Shown: positions 35,515 through 45,790, counted from the stretch's first letter. The stretch: 64,000 bases of DNA from Cytophaga aurantiaca DSM 3654 (GCF_000379725.1 NZ_KB903664.1:124154-188153); one strand, 5' to 3'. Notes: generated from the letters alone by a model not told the origin. Program-made: numbers and translations.

Positions 35515-36786
35515 ATGAAGTATTTAATCATACTGACTTCTTTTTTTCTATTTATACTGCATCAGCCTGTATTTGCACAGGATACAGCATCCTGTACACC
35601 TAAAAATTTAAGTGAGGTATTATTTCATAAACACGTTTCGCCTACAACAAAAATTAAAAAAAATAGCAATACGTCTTTAATTTTGTTGCCTGTAATAGGT
35701 TCGAGTCCTGCTACCGGATTCTTTTTCGGAGTAGGTGGTGTAGCTGCTTTTTTTCTGGGTAAACCTGCGTATACACGTATGTCTTCGTCTAATCTGGCGG
35801 CACAGTATACAACCAAGAATCAAGTGATATTAATGCTGAAAACGTCTGCGTATACTCCCCATAACAGATTTTTTTTACAAAGCGATGTACGTTTAATGAT
35901 TTATAATCAGCCGACGTTTGGATTGGGAACAAATGCGCCGGATACAGCATCTATTTTATATCAAATAAATATTAATGGTAATAATACCAGCGGGAATACA
36001 GGCGCTCAGCCTATTTCCTATAATTATGTTAAATTTCATCAGATTATTTCTAAAACAATTAACCCAAGCAATACCCTTTTCTTCGGACCCGGTTATCATC
36101 TCGATCATCATTATTCTATAGTAGATGAAAATCTGAATGTATCGGAGAAACAATATACAAGTCATTATATTTATTCAAAACATTATGGTTTTGATACAAG
36201 TCACTATACGGTGAGTGGATTGAGTGCTAATTTTGTTATAGACACGCGTGATAATCTTATAAATGCATACAAAGGATATTATGTGAATGTAAATGTTCGG
36301 TTTAATGAAACGTGGCTTGGTAGTACAGCGAAAAGTACGATGTTGTGGGCAGAGTTTAAACACTATTTTTCACTCTCAGAAAAAAAGAACAGACATGTGC
36401 TTGCGGTATGGGCCTGGGCAAACATGCAGCTTAGCGGACATACTCCTTATTTGGATTTACCGGCTCTTGGATATGATTCCAAAGGTTTCTCCGGACGTGG
36501 TTATGCACAAGGAAGATTCAGAGGTGAGCAAATGCTGTATACAGAAGTAGAGTGGCGTTTCCCGATTTCTAAATGTACAGAAGTATTGGGCGCTGCTATA
36601 TTTGTAAATCTTACTACGGCATCCAGTAAAGATAATCATGTAGATTTGTTTGAGTATATTAAACCGGGCATCGGTGCTGGCTTACGTATTATGCTGGATA
36701 AAAAATCACGTACAAATTTAAGTATGGATTATGGAGTAGGAAAAAAATCAAATGGCTTTTACATGACTGCGGGCGAAGTGTTTTAA
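35515..36786 (+). CDS. Omp85-like surface antigen (BamA/TamA-type barrel), POTRA-less
   Basis: 423 residues, signal peptide 1-22 (...VFAQ). The C-terminal two thirds match the bacterial surface antigen barrel: VIDTRDNLINAYKGYYVNVNVRFN is the diagnostic start, and GFSGRGYAQGRFRGEQMLYTEVEWRF with an internal GRGYAQGRFRG lid-loop-like motif follows; it ends in Phe. It has no room for multiple POTRA repeats, so it is a short member of the family. It lies upstream of the second sulfatase. Confidence 0.82.
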   Translation: MKYLIILTSFFLFILHQPVFAQDTASCTPKNLSEVLFHKHVSPTTKIKKNSNTSLILLPVIGSSPATGFFFGVGGVAAFFLGKPAYTRMSSSNLAAQYTTKNQVILMLKTSAYTPHNRFFLQSDVRLMIYNQPTFGLGTNAPDTASILYQININGNNTSGNTGAQPISYNYVKFHQIISKTINPSNTLFFGPGYHLDHHYSIVDENLNVSEKQYTSHYIYSKHYGFDTSHYTVSGLSANFVIDTRDNLINAYKGYYVNVNVRFNETWLGSTAKSTMLWAEFKHYFSLSEKKNRHVLAVWAWANMQLSGHTPYLDLPALGYDSKGFSGRGYAQGRFRGEQMLYTEVEWRFPISKCTEVLGAAIFVNLTTASSKDNHVDLFEYIKPGIGAGLRIMLDKKSRTNLSMDYGVGKKSNGFYMTAGEVF

Positions 36787-37099
36787 TATAGAGGACAGAG
36801 GTCAGTAAACAATGGTCAGTTGCGCAGCGACGTACAGTGGTCAGACCACTTGGAAACTATACAACTTAATAACAACACAGTGGTTTATTTAGTGAAATTA
36901 GAATTGAATAAAATCTATAGTCTATTGTTATTAGATTTACATATATTTTATTCTGTGTTTTAACATTAACGTATTTACATCTAAGTGGCACTAAAAAAAT
37001 GATTCTATAACTCAAAAGAGTAGGATTTTTTAGGATTTTTTTGCTGATTTGAACTATAGAACTTTTAACTTTTTACCATACATTTTAAATTTCTTTCAC
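36787..37099. other. Gene-free AT-rich spacer before the second sulfatase
   Basis: Contains the palindrome GTGGTCAGACCAC (around 36837-36849), related to the GTGGTCTGAC hairpins at 52491, and direct repeats of TTTTTTAGGATTTTTT near 37025-37045 in the leader of the sulfatase gene. No gene seen. Confidence 0.55.
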
Positions 37100-38773
37100 A
37101 TGAAAAACAAACTTTCTTTAGTTGCTTTGTTTTTACTTTGCATTGGAATGCAGGCAATGGCTCAGCAACAAAAGCCGAATATTCTTGTCATCTGGGGTGA
37201 TGACATCGGTACCACCAACATCAGTGCTTATAGCGATGGTATTATGGGTTATGCTACACCAAACATTGATCGTGTGGCGAATGAAGGTATACGCTTTCTT
37301 CAATATTATGGAGAACAGAGTTGTACTGCCGGTCGTGCTGCGTTTATCACAGGTCAGCATGGTATTCGTACAGGCTTAACCAAAGTAGGGTTTCCTGGTG
37401 CACCAATGGGCATGAGTCAATTGGATCCTACCATTGCAGGCGCATTAAAACAACAGGGTTATGCTACTGGCCAGTTTGGTAAAAATCACTTAGGCGACCG
37501 CAACGAGAGTTTACCTACAGTGAATGGATTTGATGAATTTTTAGGAAATCTATATCACCTGAATGCAGAAGAAGAACCGGAACTTCCGGATTATCCGAAA
37601 GACCCTGCTTACTTAGCTAAATTTGGTCCGCGTGGTGTATTGCATTGCTGGGCAACAAATACCGATGATCCTGCTATCCCGGATGCTCGTTTTGGTAAAA
37701 TAGGCAAACAACGCATAGAAGATACAGGTCCGCTTACTAAAAAAAGAATGGAAACAATTGATGATGAAACATCTGCTGCTGCCATTGATTTTATGAAAAG
37801 ACAACATGCTGCCGGCAAACCATTTTTTATATGGTGGAACGGTACACGTATGCATTTACGCACACACGTAAGAGAAGAGAACCGTGGTAAATATACCCAT
37901 GGTGATAGTGAGTACAATGATGGAATGATCGAGCATGATCTGACTGTGGGTCAGTTGTTAAAAGCATTGGATGACTTAGGCATTGCGAATAATACATTGG
38001 TTGTTTATTCAACAGATAATGGACCGCACATGAATACGTGGCCGGATGGCGCAATGACACCTTTCCGCAGTGAAAAAAATACAAACTGGGAAGGTGCATT
38101 CAGAGTGCCTTGTATGGTTCGTTGGCCTAGTGTTATTAAGCCAGGAACGGTTACAAATGAAATCATGGGTCACAACGATTGGTTCCCTACATTGTGTGCA
38201 GCAGCAGGTGAGCCGGACGTTATCAATAAGTTATTAAAAGGCTATGATGCCAATGGCAAAAATTACAAAGTGCATTTGGATGGATACAATCAGTTGGAAT
38301 TTCTGCGTACGGTAACAGGAACTGTAGGGACTGCTAATGGTGCAAAGAGTGCACGCAATCTATTCTTTTATTCAGATGATGACGGTCTGCTTGTGGCGCT
38401 GCGCCAAGGTGATTATAAATATGTGTTTGCAGAACAACGCATGCAAGGGACAATGGGTTTATGGGCTGAACCGTTTACAGAACTGCGCCTTCAAAAAATA
38501 TTTAATCTGATGCAGGATCCATTCGAAAGAGCAGATATTACTTCCAATACCTATTGGGATTGGAACTTAAATCATATTGGTAGTGCATATGGTATGATGG
38601 ACGAAGTCTTTAAGTTTGCAGCAAGCTTTAAGACATATCCTCCGCGATCATTCCCGCCAAGTTTCAATCCTACAAACGTTTTGAAACAAACACTTGAAGA
38701 AATTAAAGCGGAAGAAGCTGCTAAGAAAAAAGCTGCAGAAGCTACTCCTTCAGCTAAACCTGCTAAGAAGTAG
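37100..38773 (+). CDS. Sulfatase (S1 family, CxAGR active site), exported
   Basis: The frame opens at 37049; the ATG at 37100 begins a signal peptide (MKNKLSLVALFLLCIGMQAMAQ), giving 557 residues. Metal-site IWGDDIGTTN and the catalytic CTAGR (Cys75 from this start, FGE-modifiable) identify a type I sulfatase; VYSTDNGPHMNTWP supplies further metal ligands. CTAGR (CxAxR) is a variant of the common CxPxR motif. A Lys/Ala-rich tail (EEAAKKKAAEA) ends the protein. It lies between two Omp85-like barrel genes. Role: hydrolysis of sulfate esters in the periplasm; the substrate is unknown. Confidence 0.9.
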   Translation: MKNKLSLVALFLLCIGMQAMAQQQKPNILVIWGDDIGTTNISAYSDGIMGYATPNIDRVANEGIRFLQYYGEQSCTAGRAAFITGQHGIRTGLTKVGFPGAPMGMSQLDPTIAGALKQQGYATGQFGKNHLGDRNESLPTVNGFDEFLGNLYHLNAEEEPELPDYPKDPAYLAKFGPRGVLHCWATNTDDPAIPDARFGKIGKQRIEDTGPLTKKRMETIDDETSAAAIDFMKRQHAAGKPFFIWWNGTRMHLRTHVREENRGKYTHGDSEYNDGMIEHDLTVGQLLKALDDLGIANNTLVVYSTDNGPHMNTWPDGAMTPFRSEKNTNWEGAFRVPCMVRWPSVIKPGTVTNEIMGHNDWFPTLCAAAGEPDVINKLLKGYDANGKNYKVHLDGYNQLEFLRTVTGTVGTANGAKSARNLFFYSDDDGLLVALRQGDYKYVFAEQRMQGTMGLWAEPFTELRLQKIFNLMQDPFERADITSNTYWDWNLNHIGSAYGMMDEVFKFAASFKTYPPRSFPPSFNPTNVLKQTLEEIKAEEAAKKKAAEATPSAKPAKK

Positions 38774-38799
38774 TAAGCATTATTTTATTATTGCTTGCA

Positions 38800-38847
38800 A
38801 AAAGAAGGCCCTGTTTTATGAATTTAAAATAGGGTCTTCTTTTTTGT
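38800..38847 (+). terminator. Terminator after the second sulfatase
   Basis: AAAAGAAG-G-CCCT-G-TTTT / AAAA-T-AGGG-T-CTTCTTTTTT hairpin with a T-run. Confidence 0.85.
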
Positions 38848-38914
38848 AAGTAAACGATTTGTTCTTTACAATATTAATAGCAATGTAATGACGAATATGA
38901 TTTTTCCGTAAACG

Positions 38915-40078
38915 ATGTATAATATGCATGCTATAAAATTAGTAAGTAGTCTTATCATTTTTTTATTATCTTTTTCTTTGTTTGCACAACAAGAGAAAGA
39001 AAAGAAACGGGCTTTCTACAAGGATACAACCGGAGCTGTAGATATTAGCAATTGGCTTATAAATGCGCATGGGTTTATTCCGCTTCCAACGATTATTACA
39101 GAACCTGCTTTGGGAAATTTTGGGGTGGCTATCGCACCTATATTTTTGCATCCTAAAAAACGTTTCTTAAGTGATACAACAATTAAAGGTAAGCCTCAAT
39201 ATGTTCCGCCGGATATCACTGCCGGGGTATTGTTGTATACTGCTAATAACAGCTGGGGAATAGGCGCGGCCAGAAGAGGAAGCTGGCTGAAGCAAAGAAT
39301 CCGCTATCAAATTGCGAGCGGTTATTTCAATATCAACATGGCATTCTACAGAAAAATTTTAGGAGAAGAAGAAAAATTCACTTTCAATTTTAAAGTTGTT
39401 CCGGTTTATGCACAGGCTACGAGACAAATTGGTTTAACACATTGGTACGCGGGAATTCAGTATTTATTTGCAAATGCAAAAGTTGGTATTGAAGGGGAAG
39501 CATTGCCTGCATTTGTAACAAATAAAGAAGCAACACCGATTATCAGCGCACCGGGATTAATTATTGAATATGATGCACGTGATAATATGTTTTCTCCTAA
39601 TAATGGATTAAAGGTTCATGTGAATGCATTGGCAAGCAATGAGATATTCGGGAGTGATTTTAATTATACGCACATAAATAGTTTTGCATATTACTATTTT
39701 CCGGTTGGCAAAAAACTGATCGGTGGTTTGAGGGGAGATTATCAGCAGATACTTGGAGATGCACCATTTTATATGCTTGCTTATATTGATATGCGAGGTA
39801 TTCCGATTATGCGTTATCAGGGAGATGTTACGTTATTGACTGAGGCAGAAGCGCGCTGGGATTTTTATAAACGCTGGAGTGCTGTATTTTATGGTGGAGT
39901 AGGGAATGCTTTCAACGACTGGAAAAAAATGAGTGAGGCGCAATGGGCGTATAGTGCAGGTACAGGATTTCGTTATCTGATCGCAAGTAAGTTTAAATTG
40001 CGGGTGGGAATGGACGTAGCGCGAGGACCGGAACAATGGGCTTATTATGTTGTGTTTGGAAGTTCCTGGATTAAATAA
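38915..40078 (+). CDS. Omp85-like surface antigen (BamA/TamA-type barrel), POTRA-less
   Basis: 387 residues; starts at 38915 or 38924 (MHAIKLVSSLIIFLLSFSLFAQ signal). The mature part begins with the block GFIPLPTIITEPALGNFGVAIAPIF typical of short surface-antigen proteins, followed by the Omp85 barrel block LIIEYDARDNMFSPNNGLKVHVN and a terminal Tyr/Val/Trp strand. No POTRA region. Similar layout to the protein at 35515, with which it brackets the sulfatase gene. Confidence 0.82.
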   Translation: MYNMHAIKLVSSLIIFLLSFSLFAQQEKEKKRAFYKDTTGAVDISNWLINAHGFIPLPTIITEPALGNFGVAIAPIFLHPKKRFLSDTTIKGKPQYVPPDITAGVLLYTANNSWGIGAARRGSWLKQRIRYQIASGYFNINMAFYRKILGEEEKFTFNFKVVPVYAQATRQIGLTHWYAGIQYLFANAKVGIEGEALPAFVTNKEATPIISAPGLIIEYDARDNMFSPNNGLKVHVNALASNEIFGSDFNYTHINSFAYYYFPVGKKLIGGLRGDYQQILGDAPFYMLAYIDMRGIPIMRYQGDVTLLTEAEARWDFYKRWSAVFYGGVGNAFNDWKKMSEAQWAYSAGTGFRYLIASKFKLRVGMDVARGPEQWAYYVVFGSSWIK

Positions 40079-40121
40079 AAAATGTCCCGTCCCGATAGCT
40101 ATCGGGACGGGACATTTTTTA
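40077..40121. terminator. Bidirectional terminator (perfect palindrome)
   Basis: AAAATGTCCCGTCCCGATAG followed by its exact inverse, between the convergent barrel and efflux genes. Confidence 0.93.
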
Positions 40122-40146
40122 TTTTTTGATATTGATAAAACTATTT

Positions 40147-41535
40147 TTACCAGCCGCCGCCAAAAGCTTTGTATAAATTCACATACGATTTTAAATAATC
40201 TTTCATTAATGTAGAATAGCTTATTTCAGCAGTGAATAAGGTTTGTTCAGAATTTAGTACCTCAATGAAGTCAGTATATCCGCTTGTATAGCGTGCTTTA
40301 GAAAGCTCCAGTACTTTCCGTGCTGCTTCAACCTGTAATTTTCTATGCGCCATTTCTTCCTTCATGGTGCGCGTATTTGTTAGCTCATTTTCAACTTCAA
40401 CCAATGCTTGTATATAATTTTTTTGATATTGAAGTGCAAGCTGTTCCATTTTCATTTTTTCAGATTCTACTCTTCTTTTGTTTTTACCAAAGTTGAATAA
40501 GGGACCCATTAATGAAGTAGAAATGTAATTGGTGATCGAACCTGTAGAAACTATTTCTGATGCATCTGAACTCATGAAGCCAAACAGGCCAGTGATCTGA
40601 AAGGATGGATAACGCATAGCAACAGCAATACCGATTTTTTCATATTGAGCCTGAAGTTGTTTCTCAGACATGCGGATATCCGGACGCTGCGATAATAATT
40701 CAGAAGGCAGTCCTTCCGGGATGTACGGGTTTACAACCTGATCAACAATTTCCTTACCTCGAACAATTGGTCTGGGTGTTTGTGCTAACAATACACACAG
40801 TGCACGCTCGGTATTTTTTACTTGCCTTTCTAATTGGTAAACAATTGCTTTTACATCTTCTAACTGTTGTTCAGATTGCAGCTTGTCAATTTCTGCAACA
40901 TCACCATAATTAAAACGGTCGTTGATGATGTCAAACATTTTTTGTCGTGAGTCAACCGTACGTTTCGTAATTGCAATTTTGTTATCCAGATCAACCAAGT
41001 TGAAATACATCGTTGCAACATCAGATACAATGGATAATTGAATAGCTTTTCGGGAATCTTCGGAAGCTAAGACCTGGTAGTATGCTTGTTTTTTACTGTG
41101 TCGTATCTTGCCCCAAAAATCAAGCTCCCAGGACATGCCAACGTTTGCACTAAAATTATCATATGTCTTTCCGATAGGTACTGCACCGTTATTTGATGGA
41201 TTGTAATGCAGGTATCCGGCACCATAGGTAAAGGCAGGATAGAGATCTGCTTTTGCCATTCCATATAAAGCTCTCGATTCTTCAATTCGCTTTGTTGCAA
41301 TACGCACATCGTAATTTGAATCTAAGGCAACCTTGATCAGATCAACAAGCGATGAATCGTTAAAGAGCTTAAACCATTCGTATGGATGCGCGGTATCGGA
41401 AGGAATCGTTGTAGCGAATGTTTCGCTAAACTTTGTTGAGGTATTGATATCAGGCTGCTTGTATTTCGGGCCAACCATACAAGATGCACAAAGCAATAAT
41501 CCGGAAATGAAAATTATGATTTGATTTGTCTTCAT
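40147..41535 (-). CDS. RND efflux outer-membrane lipoprotein (TolC/NodT family)
   Basis: 462 residues; lipoprotein-type signal (Cys19 in CASCMVGPKYKQPD, the usual start of OprM/CusC-type factors). Two OEP halves with long helices; the block ERVLEV-like ESRALYGMAKADLYPAFTYGAGY and ERQVKNTERALCVLLAQTPRP follow the family. Role: outer-membrane channel of the tripartite pump encoded upstream. Its start is 2 bases after the RND gene's stop, so they are co-translated. Confidence 0.93.
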   Translation of the reverse strand: MKTNQIIIFISGLLLCASCMVGPKYKQPDINTSTKFSETFATTIPSDTAHPYEWFKLFNDSSLVDLIKVALDSNYDVRIATKRIEESRALYGMAKADLYPAFTYGAGYLHYNPSNNGAVPIGKTYDNFSANVGMSWELDFWGKIRHSKKQAYYQVLASEDSRKAIQLSIVSDVATMYFNLVDLDNKIAITKRTVDSRQKMFDIINDRFNYGDVAEIDKLQSEQQLEDVKAIVYQLERQVKNTERALCVLLAQTPRPIVRGKEIVDQVVNPYIPEGLPSELLSQRPDIRMSEKQLQAQYEKIGIAVAMRYPSFQITGLFGFMSSDASEIVSTGSITNYISTSLMGPLFNFGKNKRRVESEKMKMEQLALQYQKNYIQALVEVENELTNTRTMKEEMAHRKLQVEAARKVLELSKARYTSGYTDFIEVLNSEQTLFTAEISYSTLMKDYLKSYVNLYKAFGGGW

Positions 41536-41537
41536 GA

Positions 41538-44500
41538 TTATTTGCTCTTATTAAATATTTTTTCAATTACTACATACAATGCAGGAATAATAATAATTCC
41601 AAAGATGGATGCGATCAACATACCGCTGAATACAACCAAGCCCATTACCTTACGTGCTTCAGCACCCGCACCGGATGCGGTAAGTAGGGGAACAGCACCT
41701 AATATGAATGCGAAGGCTGTCATTAAGATCGGTCTGAAACGAAGACGTGCAGATTCCATGGCTGCGTCAACAACCGTCATACCTTGTTCCTTCAGCATTT
41801 TTGCATACTCTACAATTAAGATTGCATTTTTGGCAGCCAAGCCGATCAGCATAATCAAACTGATCTGCGCATAAATGTTATTGACATAACTTTTATCAAT
41901 CAGATTCATCATCCATAAGCCGCCAAAGGCGCCCAGGATTGCAATCGGTACGCCAAGCAATACGCTGAAAGGTAAGGTCCAGCTTTCGTATTGTGCTGCT
42001 AAAATTAAAAAGACCAATAGAATTGCAAATGCAAAAACGACTCCGGCTTTACCTTCTGCTTTTTTCTCCTGATAACTTAAGTTTGTCCATTCCATACTCA
42101 TTGTTGCATCCAGTGTTTTTGCTGCAACTTCTTCAACAGCGTGCATGGCTTCTGTAGAACTGATACCTGGAGCAGGTAGTCCGGTTATTTCGGCCGAGCG
42201 GAACATATTGAAGCGATTTGTAAAGGCAGGTCCGTATTCTTCTTTTAATGTTACAAGTGTATTCAACGGGATCATATCTCCCTTGGCAGATTTTACAAAA
42301 AAGAATGCCAGATCTTTTTCTTCTTTCCTGTAATTCAGGTCTGCCTGTATAAGCACTTTGTATTGCTTGCCGAATCGGTTGATATCATTTACATACAGTG
42401 TGCTTAAAAAACCACCAACAGCTTTATTGATCTCATCAAGAGATACACCAAGTTTTTTTGCTTTGTCTGTATCAACAATCATTTTGATCTGCGGAATGCT
42501 TGATTGGTACATAGATGAAGCGCGGCCGATTTCCGGACGTTTGTTCAATTCTTGTAGAAACGCTTGCATTTTGGTTGCTAAATATTCAGGTGGATTTCCT
42601 GAACGGTCCTGCAACATCAAACTGAAACCAGAAGAGTTACCCAAACCTGCAATCGGTGGTGGAGCAAAGGCTACACAGGTTGCTTCGGTAATGGATTGAA
42701 GTAATCTGAAGTTTGTTTCTTTAATGATTTCATCCACTTGTTTTCGTTCCGCCCATTCATGCAGGGAAATAAACACCGTTGCATAATTGCTTGAACTCGT
42801 ATTTGAAATCATTGACATACCTACAACAGAAGTTGTATAATGAATGCCTTCAATGCTTTTCATTACCTTCTCAACTTTCTTTGTAACAGCATCGGTGCGC
42901 TCTAAGGAAGATCCATCAGGTAATTGAATATTGATCATGTAGTAACCCTGATCTTCGCCCGGTACAAAACCTCCCGGAATACGTTTGTATACGATGAATA
43001 TTAAGACTCCAATTATGGCTGTAATAATTAAGCTCCGATACGATTTCCGTACAAGCAATCCCACAACGCCGGTATATTTGGACGTAAGAGAATTGAATAT
43101 CTTATTGAAACCGTCAAAAAACTTATCTAATATATTTTTCTTCTTATTCGGATCTTTTGGTTTAAGCAAGAGACCTGCTAAAGCCGGACTTAATGTTAAC
43201 GCATTGAATGCAGAAAACAACACCGAGATCGCAATGGTCACTGCGAATTGCTGATAAAGGCTTCCGGAGATACCAGGTATAAAGGCTACCGGAATAAACA
43301 CCGCAGATAAAATTAACGCTATGGCAATTACAGGACCTGAGATCTCAGACATAGCTTTGATCGTAGCATCTTTGGGATTCAGGCCATGATCCATATTATG
43401 TATCACCGCTTCGACTACTACAATTGCATCATCAACTACTATGCCGATAGCAAGTACAAGTCCAAGCAATGACAGTGTGTTTATAGAGAACCCCAATAAA
43501 GGGAAAGCCATAAAGGTAGCAAGTAAAGCTACAGGTACTGTCATTAAAGGAATGAGGGTTGCACGCCAGTCTTGCAGGAAAATGAATACAACAAGAATAA
43601 CTAAAATGATTGCTTCAAATAAGGTATGTACGATCTCATGCACGCCTTCCATGATCGGCTTTGTAGTATCCAATGTAACAGATGCACTCACGCCCGGTGG
43701 GAAACGGTGTTTCATTTCTTCGATCTGTGCGGTGATCTGATCTGCAACATCCAATGCATTGGATCCTGGTACCTGATAGATGGCAATGATAGCAGATGGC
43801 TGGCTATTTACTCTACCGATGTTGTTGTAATTTTCTAAACCGAATTCAACACGTGCAACATCTTTCAAGCGTATCGTAGCACCATCGCTTGTAGATTTAA
43901 TGATGATGTCTTCAAATTCTTTGGTGCTTTTTAAACGCTCCTGCAATACGACGGTGTAAGAGTAATCAACACCTGCTGCTGCGGGAGAACCTCCAATGGA
44001 GCCACCTGCAGAGATTGTGTTCTGCTCTTTAACAGCCTGCATTACTTCATTTACAGATAAACCTAAACGTGCGATCTGATCGGGTTTTAACCAAATACGC
44101 ATTGCATATTCGCTGCCGCCCATCAGGTTTACCTGACCAACACCTTTTATTCGTGAGATTGGATCTACTAAGTTTATGCTTGCATAGTTTGACAAAAAGT
44201 TGTTATCGTACAACGAACCTTCTGCTTGAAGAGAAACCAATAGTAAGGGAAACGAAAGAGATTTTTTTGTCGTTACACCTTCGTTTTTAACTTCCAGCGG
44301 TAAAAATGCGGTGCCTTGTGAAACCCGGTTTTGTGTAAGCATGTTTGCTTTATCCAGATCTGTACCTACATCGAACGTAACACGAATGGTCATAGAGCCG
44401 TCATTCGCATTGGTACTTTTCATGTAAAGCATTTCTTCAACGCCGTTTACTTTTTGTTCCAACGGTGTTGCTACAGCTTGCTCTACAGCTACGGCTCCCG

Positions 44501-44654
44501 CACCTCTGTATGATGTAGTGATTTGAATTTCCGGTGGTGTAATATCCGGGTATTGACTGATCGGTAAGGATGTTAATGCAACAACACCCAATAAGATCAA
44601 TACAATTGAGAGGACAATAGCAACGATTGGTCTGTTAACAAAGAACTTTCCCAT
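41538..44654 (-). CDS. RND multidrug efflux transporter (AcrB/HAE1 family)
   Basis: 1038 residues, 12 predicted transmembrane segments in the AcrB layout with two large periplasmic loops. The proton-relay pair is in GIVVDDAIVVVEAV (TM4, around residue 405) and the matching lysine is in LIGLAAKNAILIVEYAK (TM10). Role: proton-driven export of hydrophobic compounds through the adaptor and channel encoded on either side. The gene is in the order adaptor, pump, channel. No frameshift or loss of motif. Confidence 0.97.
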   Translation of the reverse strand: MGKFFVNRPIVAIVLSIVLILLGVVALTSLPISQYPDITPPEIQITTSYRGAGAVAVEQAVATPLEQKVNGVEEMLYMKSTNANDGSMTIRVTFDVGTDLDKANMLTQNRVSQGTAFLPLEVKNEGVTTKKSLSFPLLLVSLQAEGSLYDNNFLSNYASINLVDPISRIKGVGQVNLMGGSEYAMRIWLKPDQIARLGLSVNEVMQAVKEQNTISAGGSIGGSPAAAGVDYSYTVVLQERLKSTKEFEDIIIKSTSDGATIRLKDVARVEFGLENYNNIGRVNSQPSAIIAIYQVPGSNALDVADQITAQIEEMKHRFPPGVSASVTLDTTKPIMEGVHEIVHTLFEAIILVILVVFIFLQDWRATLIPLMTVPVALLATFMAFPLLGFSINTLSLLGLVLAIGIVVDDAIVVVEAVIHNMDHGLNPKDATIKAMSEISGPVIAIALILSAVFIPVAFIPGISGSLYQQFAVTIAISVLFSAFNALTLSPALAGLLLKPKDPNKKKNILDKFFDGFNKIFNSLTSKYTGVVGLLVRKSYRSLIITAIIGVLIFIVYKRIPGGFVPGEDQGYYMINIQLPDGSSLERTDAVTKKVEKVMKSIEGIHYTTSVVGMSMISNTSSSNYATVFISLHEWAERKQVDEIIKETNFRLLQSITEATCVAFAPPPIAGLGNSSGFSLMLQDRSGNPPEYLATKMQAFLQELNKRPEIGRASSMYQSSIPQIKMIVDTDKAKKLGVSLDEINKAVGGFLSTLYVNDINRFGKQYKVLIQADLNYRKEEKDLAFFFVKSAKGDMIPLNTLVTLKEEYGPAFTNRFNMFRSAEITGLPAPGISSTEAMHAVEEVAAKTLDATMSMEWTNLSYQEKKAEGKAGVVFAFAILLVFLILAAQYESWTLPFSVLLGVPIAILGAFGGLWMMNLIDKSYVNNIYAQISLIMLIGLAAKNAILIVEYAKMLKEQGMTVVDAAMESARLRFRPILMTAFAFILGAVPLLTASGAGAEARKVMGLVVFSGMLIASIFGIIIIPALYVVIEKIFNKSK

Positions 44655-44662
44655 GTAAATAA

Positions 44663-45790
44663 TTAGTTAGTACGTGTAGAATCTGTCTTTGCCTGAACCG
44701 GATCAACGAGCGTATTTATCGTTAAGAAATTATTGCCCAATAACGCAATGCGTTCATTACCTGTTAACCCTTCTGTAATGATCCATTTGCCATTTGTTTT
44801 TTCTCCTGTTTTCACGATGCGTACCTGAAGTTTATTTTGATCATCAATGATGAATACCTGAAAGATACCTTGGATTTCCCGTACAGCCTGTTGCGGAATG
44901 GTTATTGCATTTTCAATCTGAGCTGTTTGTATACGCACACGCACGTATTGACCGGGTATTAATAAACGGTCCGGGTTTTCAAACAATGCTTCGATCGTCA
45001 TACTTCCAGTAGTAGGATCTATTCTACGGTCGTTGAAGTTAATTGTACCGGTATATGGATATACCTGATCGTTGCTTAAAATAAGAGAGAGTTTTACTTT
45101 TCCTTCAGTAGATTTTTTATCAGATCTTCGCTCTGCAAATTTCAGATATTCATTTTCTGTTATGGTAAACCGTACACGGATCATACTAACATCACTAATG
45201 GTATTTAATACCGAACGTGTACCAATAGGAGAGACGTAATCGCCTTCTTTCGCATTGTTGATACCGATAATGCCGGAAACGTTTGCGACTACATTACAAT
45301 ATCCCAATTGTATTTTCTGACTGCTTTTTAATGCTTCTTGTGCCCTTACCTGCGCTTTAGCAGATTTTTCTTTTGCTATGGCTTCATCCAGATCTCTCTT
45401 CGATACAGCATTCATATCGGCAAGCGGCTTGATCCGCTTCAGGTCTTCCTGTGCATTTACTAATTCTGATTTTGCTTTTTCCAATTCACCATCTGCCTGG
45501 TCTACTTTGGTCTGATACTCGATCGGATCGATTGTATAAAGCAGTTGTCCTTTTTTTACCTGATCCCCTTCTTTGTAATGTACTTTCTCAACTACGCCTT
45601 CAATGCGTGCTGTTACTTGTACGTCAGACTTTCCGAATGTTTGTCCTACATATTCATCAAATATTGGAAGGTTGGATTTTGTTGGAGATACAAATTGAAT
45701 TTGGATGGGCTTTTTTTCGCCAATTTGATCAGACGAACTACAAGCAACTAAAAATAGTGCCTGAAAGAAAATGCAGATTCTTAAAAACAT
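44663..45790 (-). CDS. RND efflux periplasmic adaptor (AcrA/MexA family)
   Basis: The frame extends to 45823, but the ATG at 45790 starts a proper lipoprotein signal (MFLRICIFFQALFLVACSSS, Cys17), giving 375 residues. Barrel-sandwich hybrid halves (VTARIEGVVEKVHYKEGDQVKKGQLLYTID; NVSGIIGINNAKEGDYV), an alpha-hairpin between them and the beta-barrel/membrane-proximal domains follow. Role: periplasmic link between pump and channel. First gene of the operon. No local regulator gene is visible. Confidence 0.93.
   Translation of the reverse strand: MFLRICIFFQALFLVACSSSDQIGEKKPIQIQFVSPTKSNLPIFDEYVGQTFGKSDVQVTARIEGVVEKVHYKEGDQVKKGQLLYTIDPIEYQTKVDQADGELEKAKSELVNAQEDLKRIKPLADMNAVSKRDLDEAIAKEKSAKAQVRAQEALKSSQKIQLGYCNVVANVSGIIGINNAKEGDYVSPIGTRSVLNTISDVSMIRVRFTITENEYLKFAERRSDKKSTEGKVKLSLILSNDQVYPYTGTINFNDRRIDPTTGSMTIEALFENPDRLLIPGQYVRVRIQTAQIENAITIPQQAVREIQGIFQVFIIDDQNKLQVRIVKTGEKTNGKWIITEGLTGNERIALLGNNFLTINTLVDPVQAKTDSTRTN

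Noticed and set aside
28514-38773. Polysaccharide utilisation locus with SusC/SusD
   Set aside because: No SusC-like TonB receptor or SusD-like lipoprotein is encoded between or near the sulfatases; the barrels present are short Omp85-like or unknown families.
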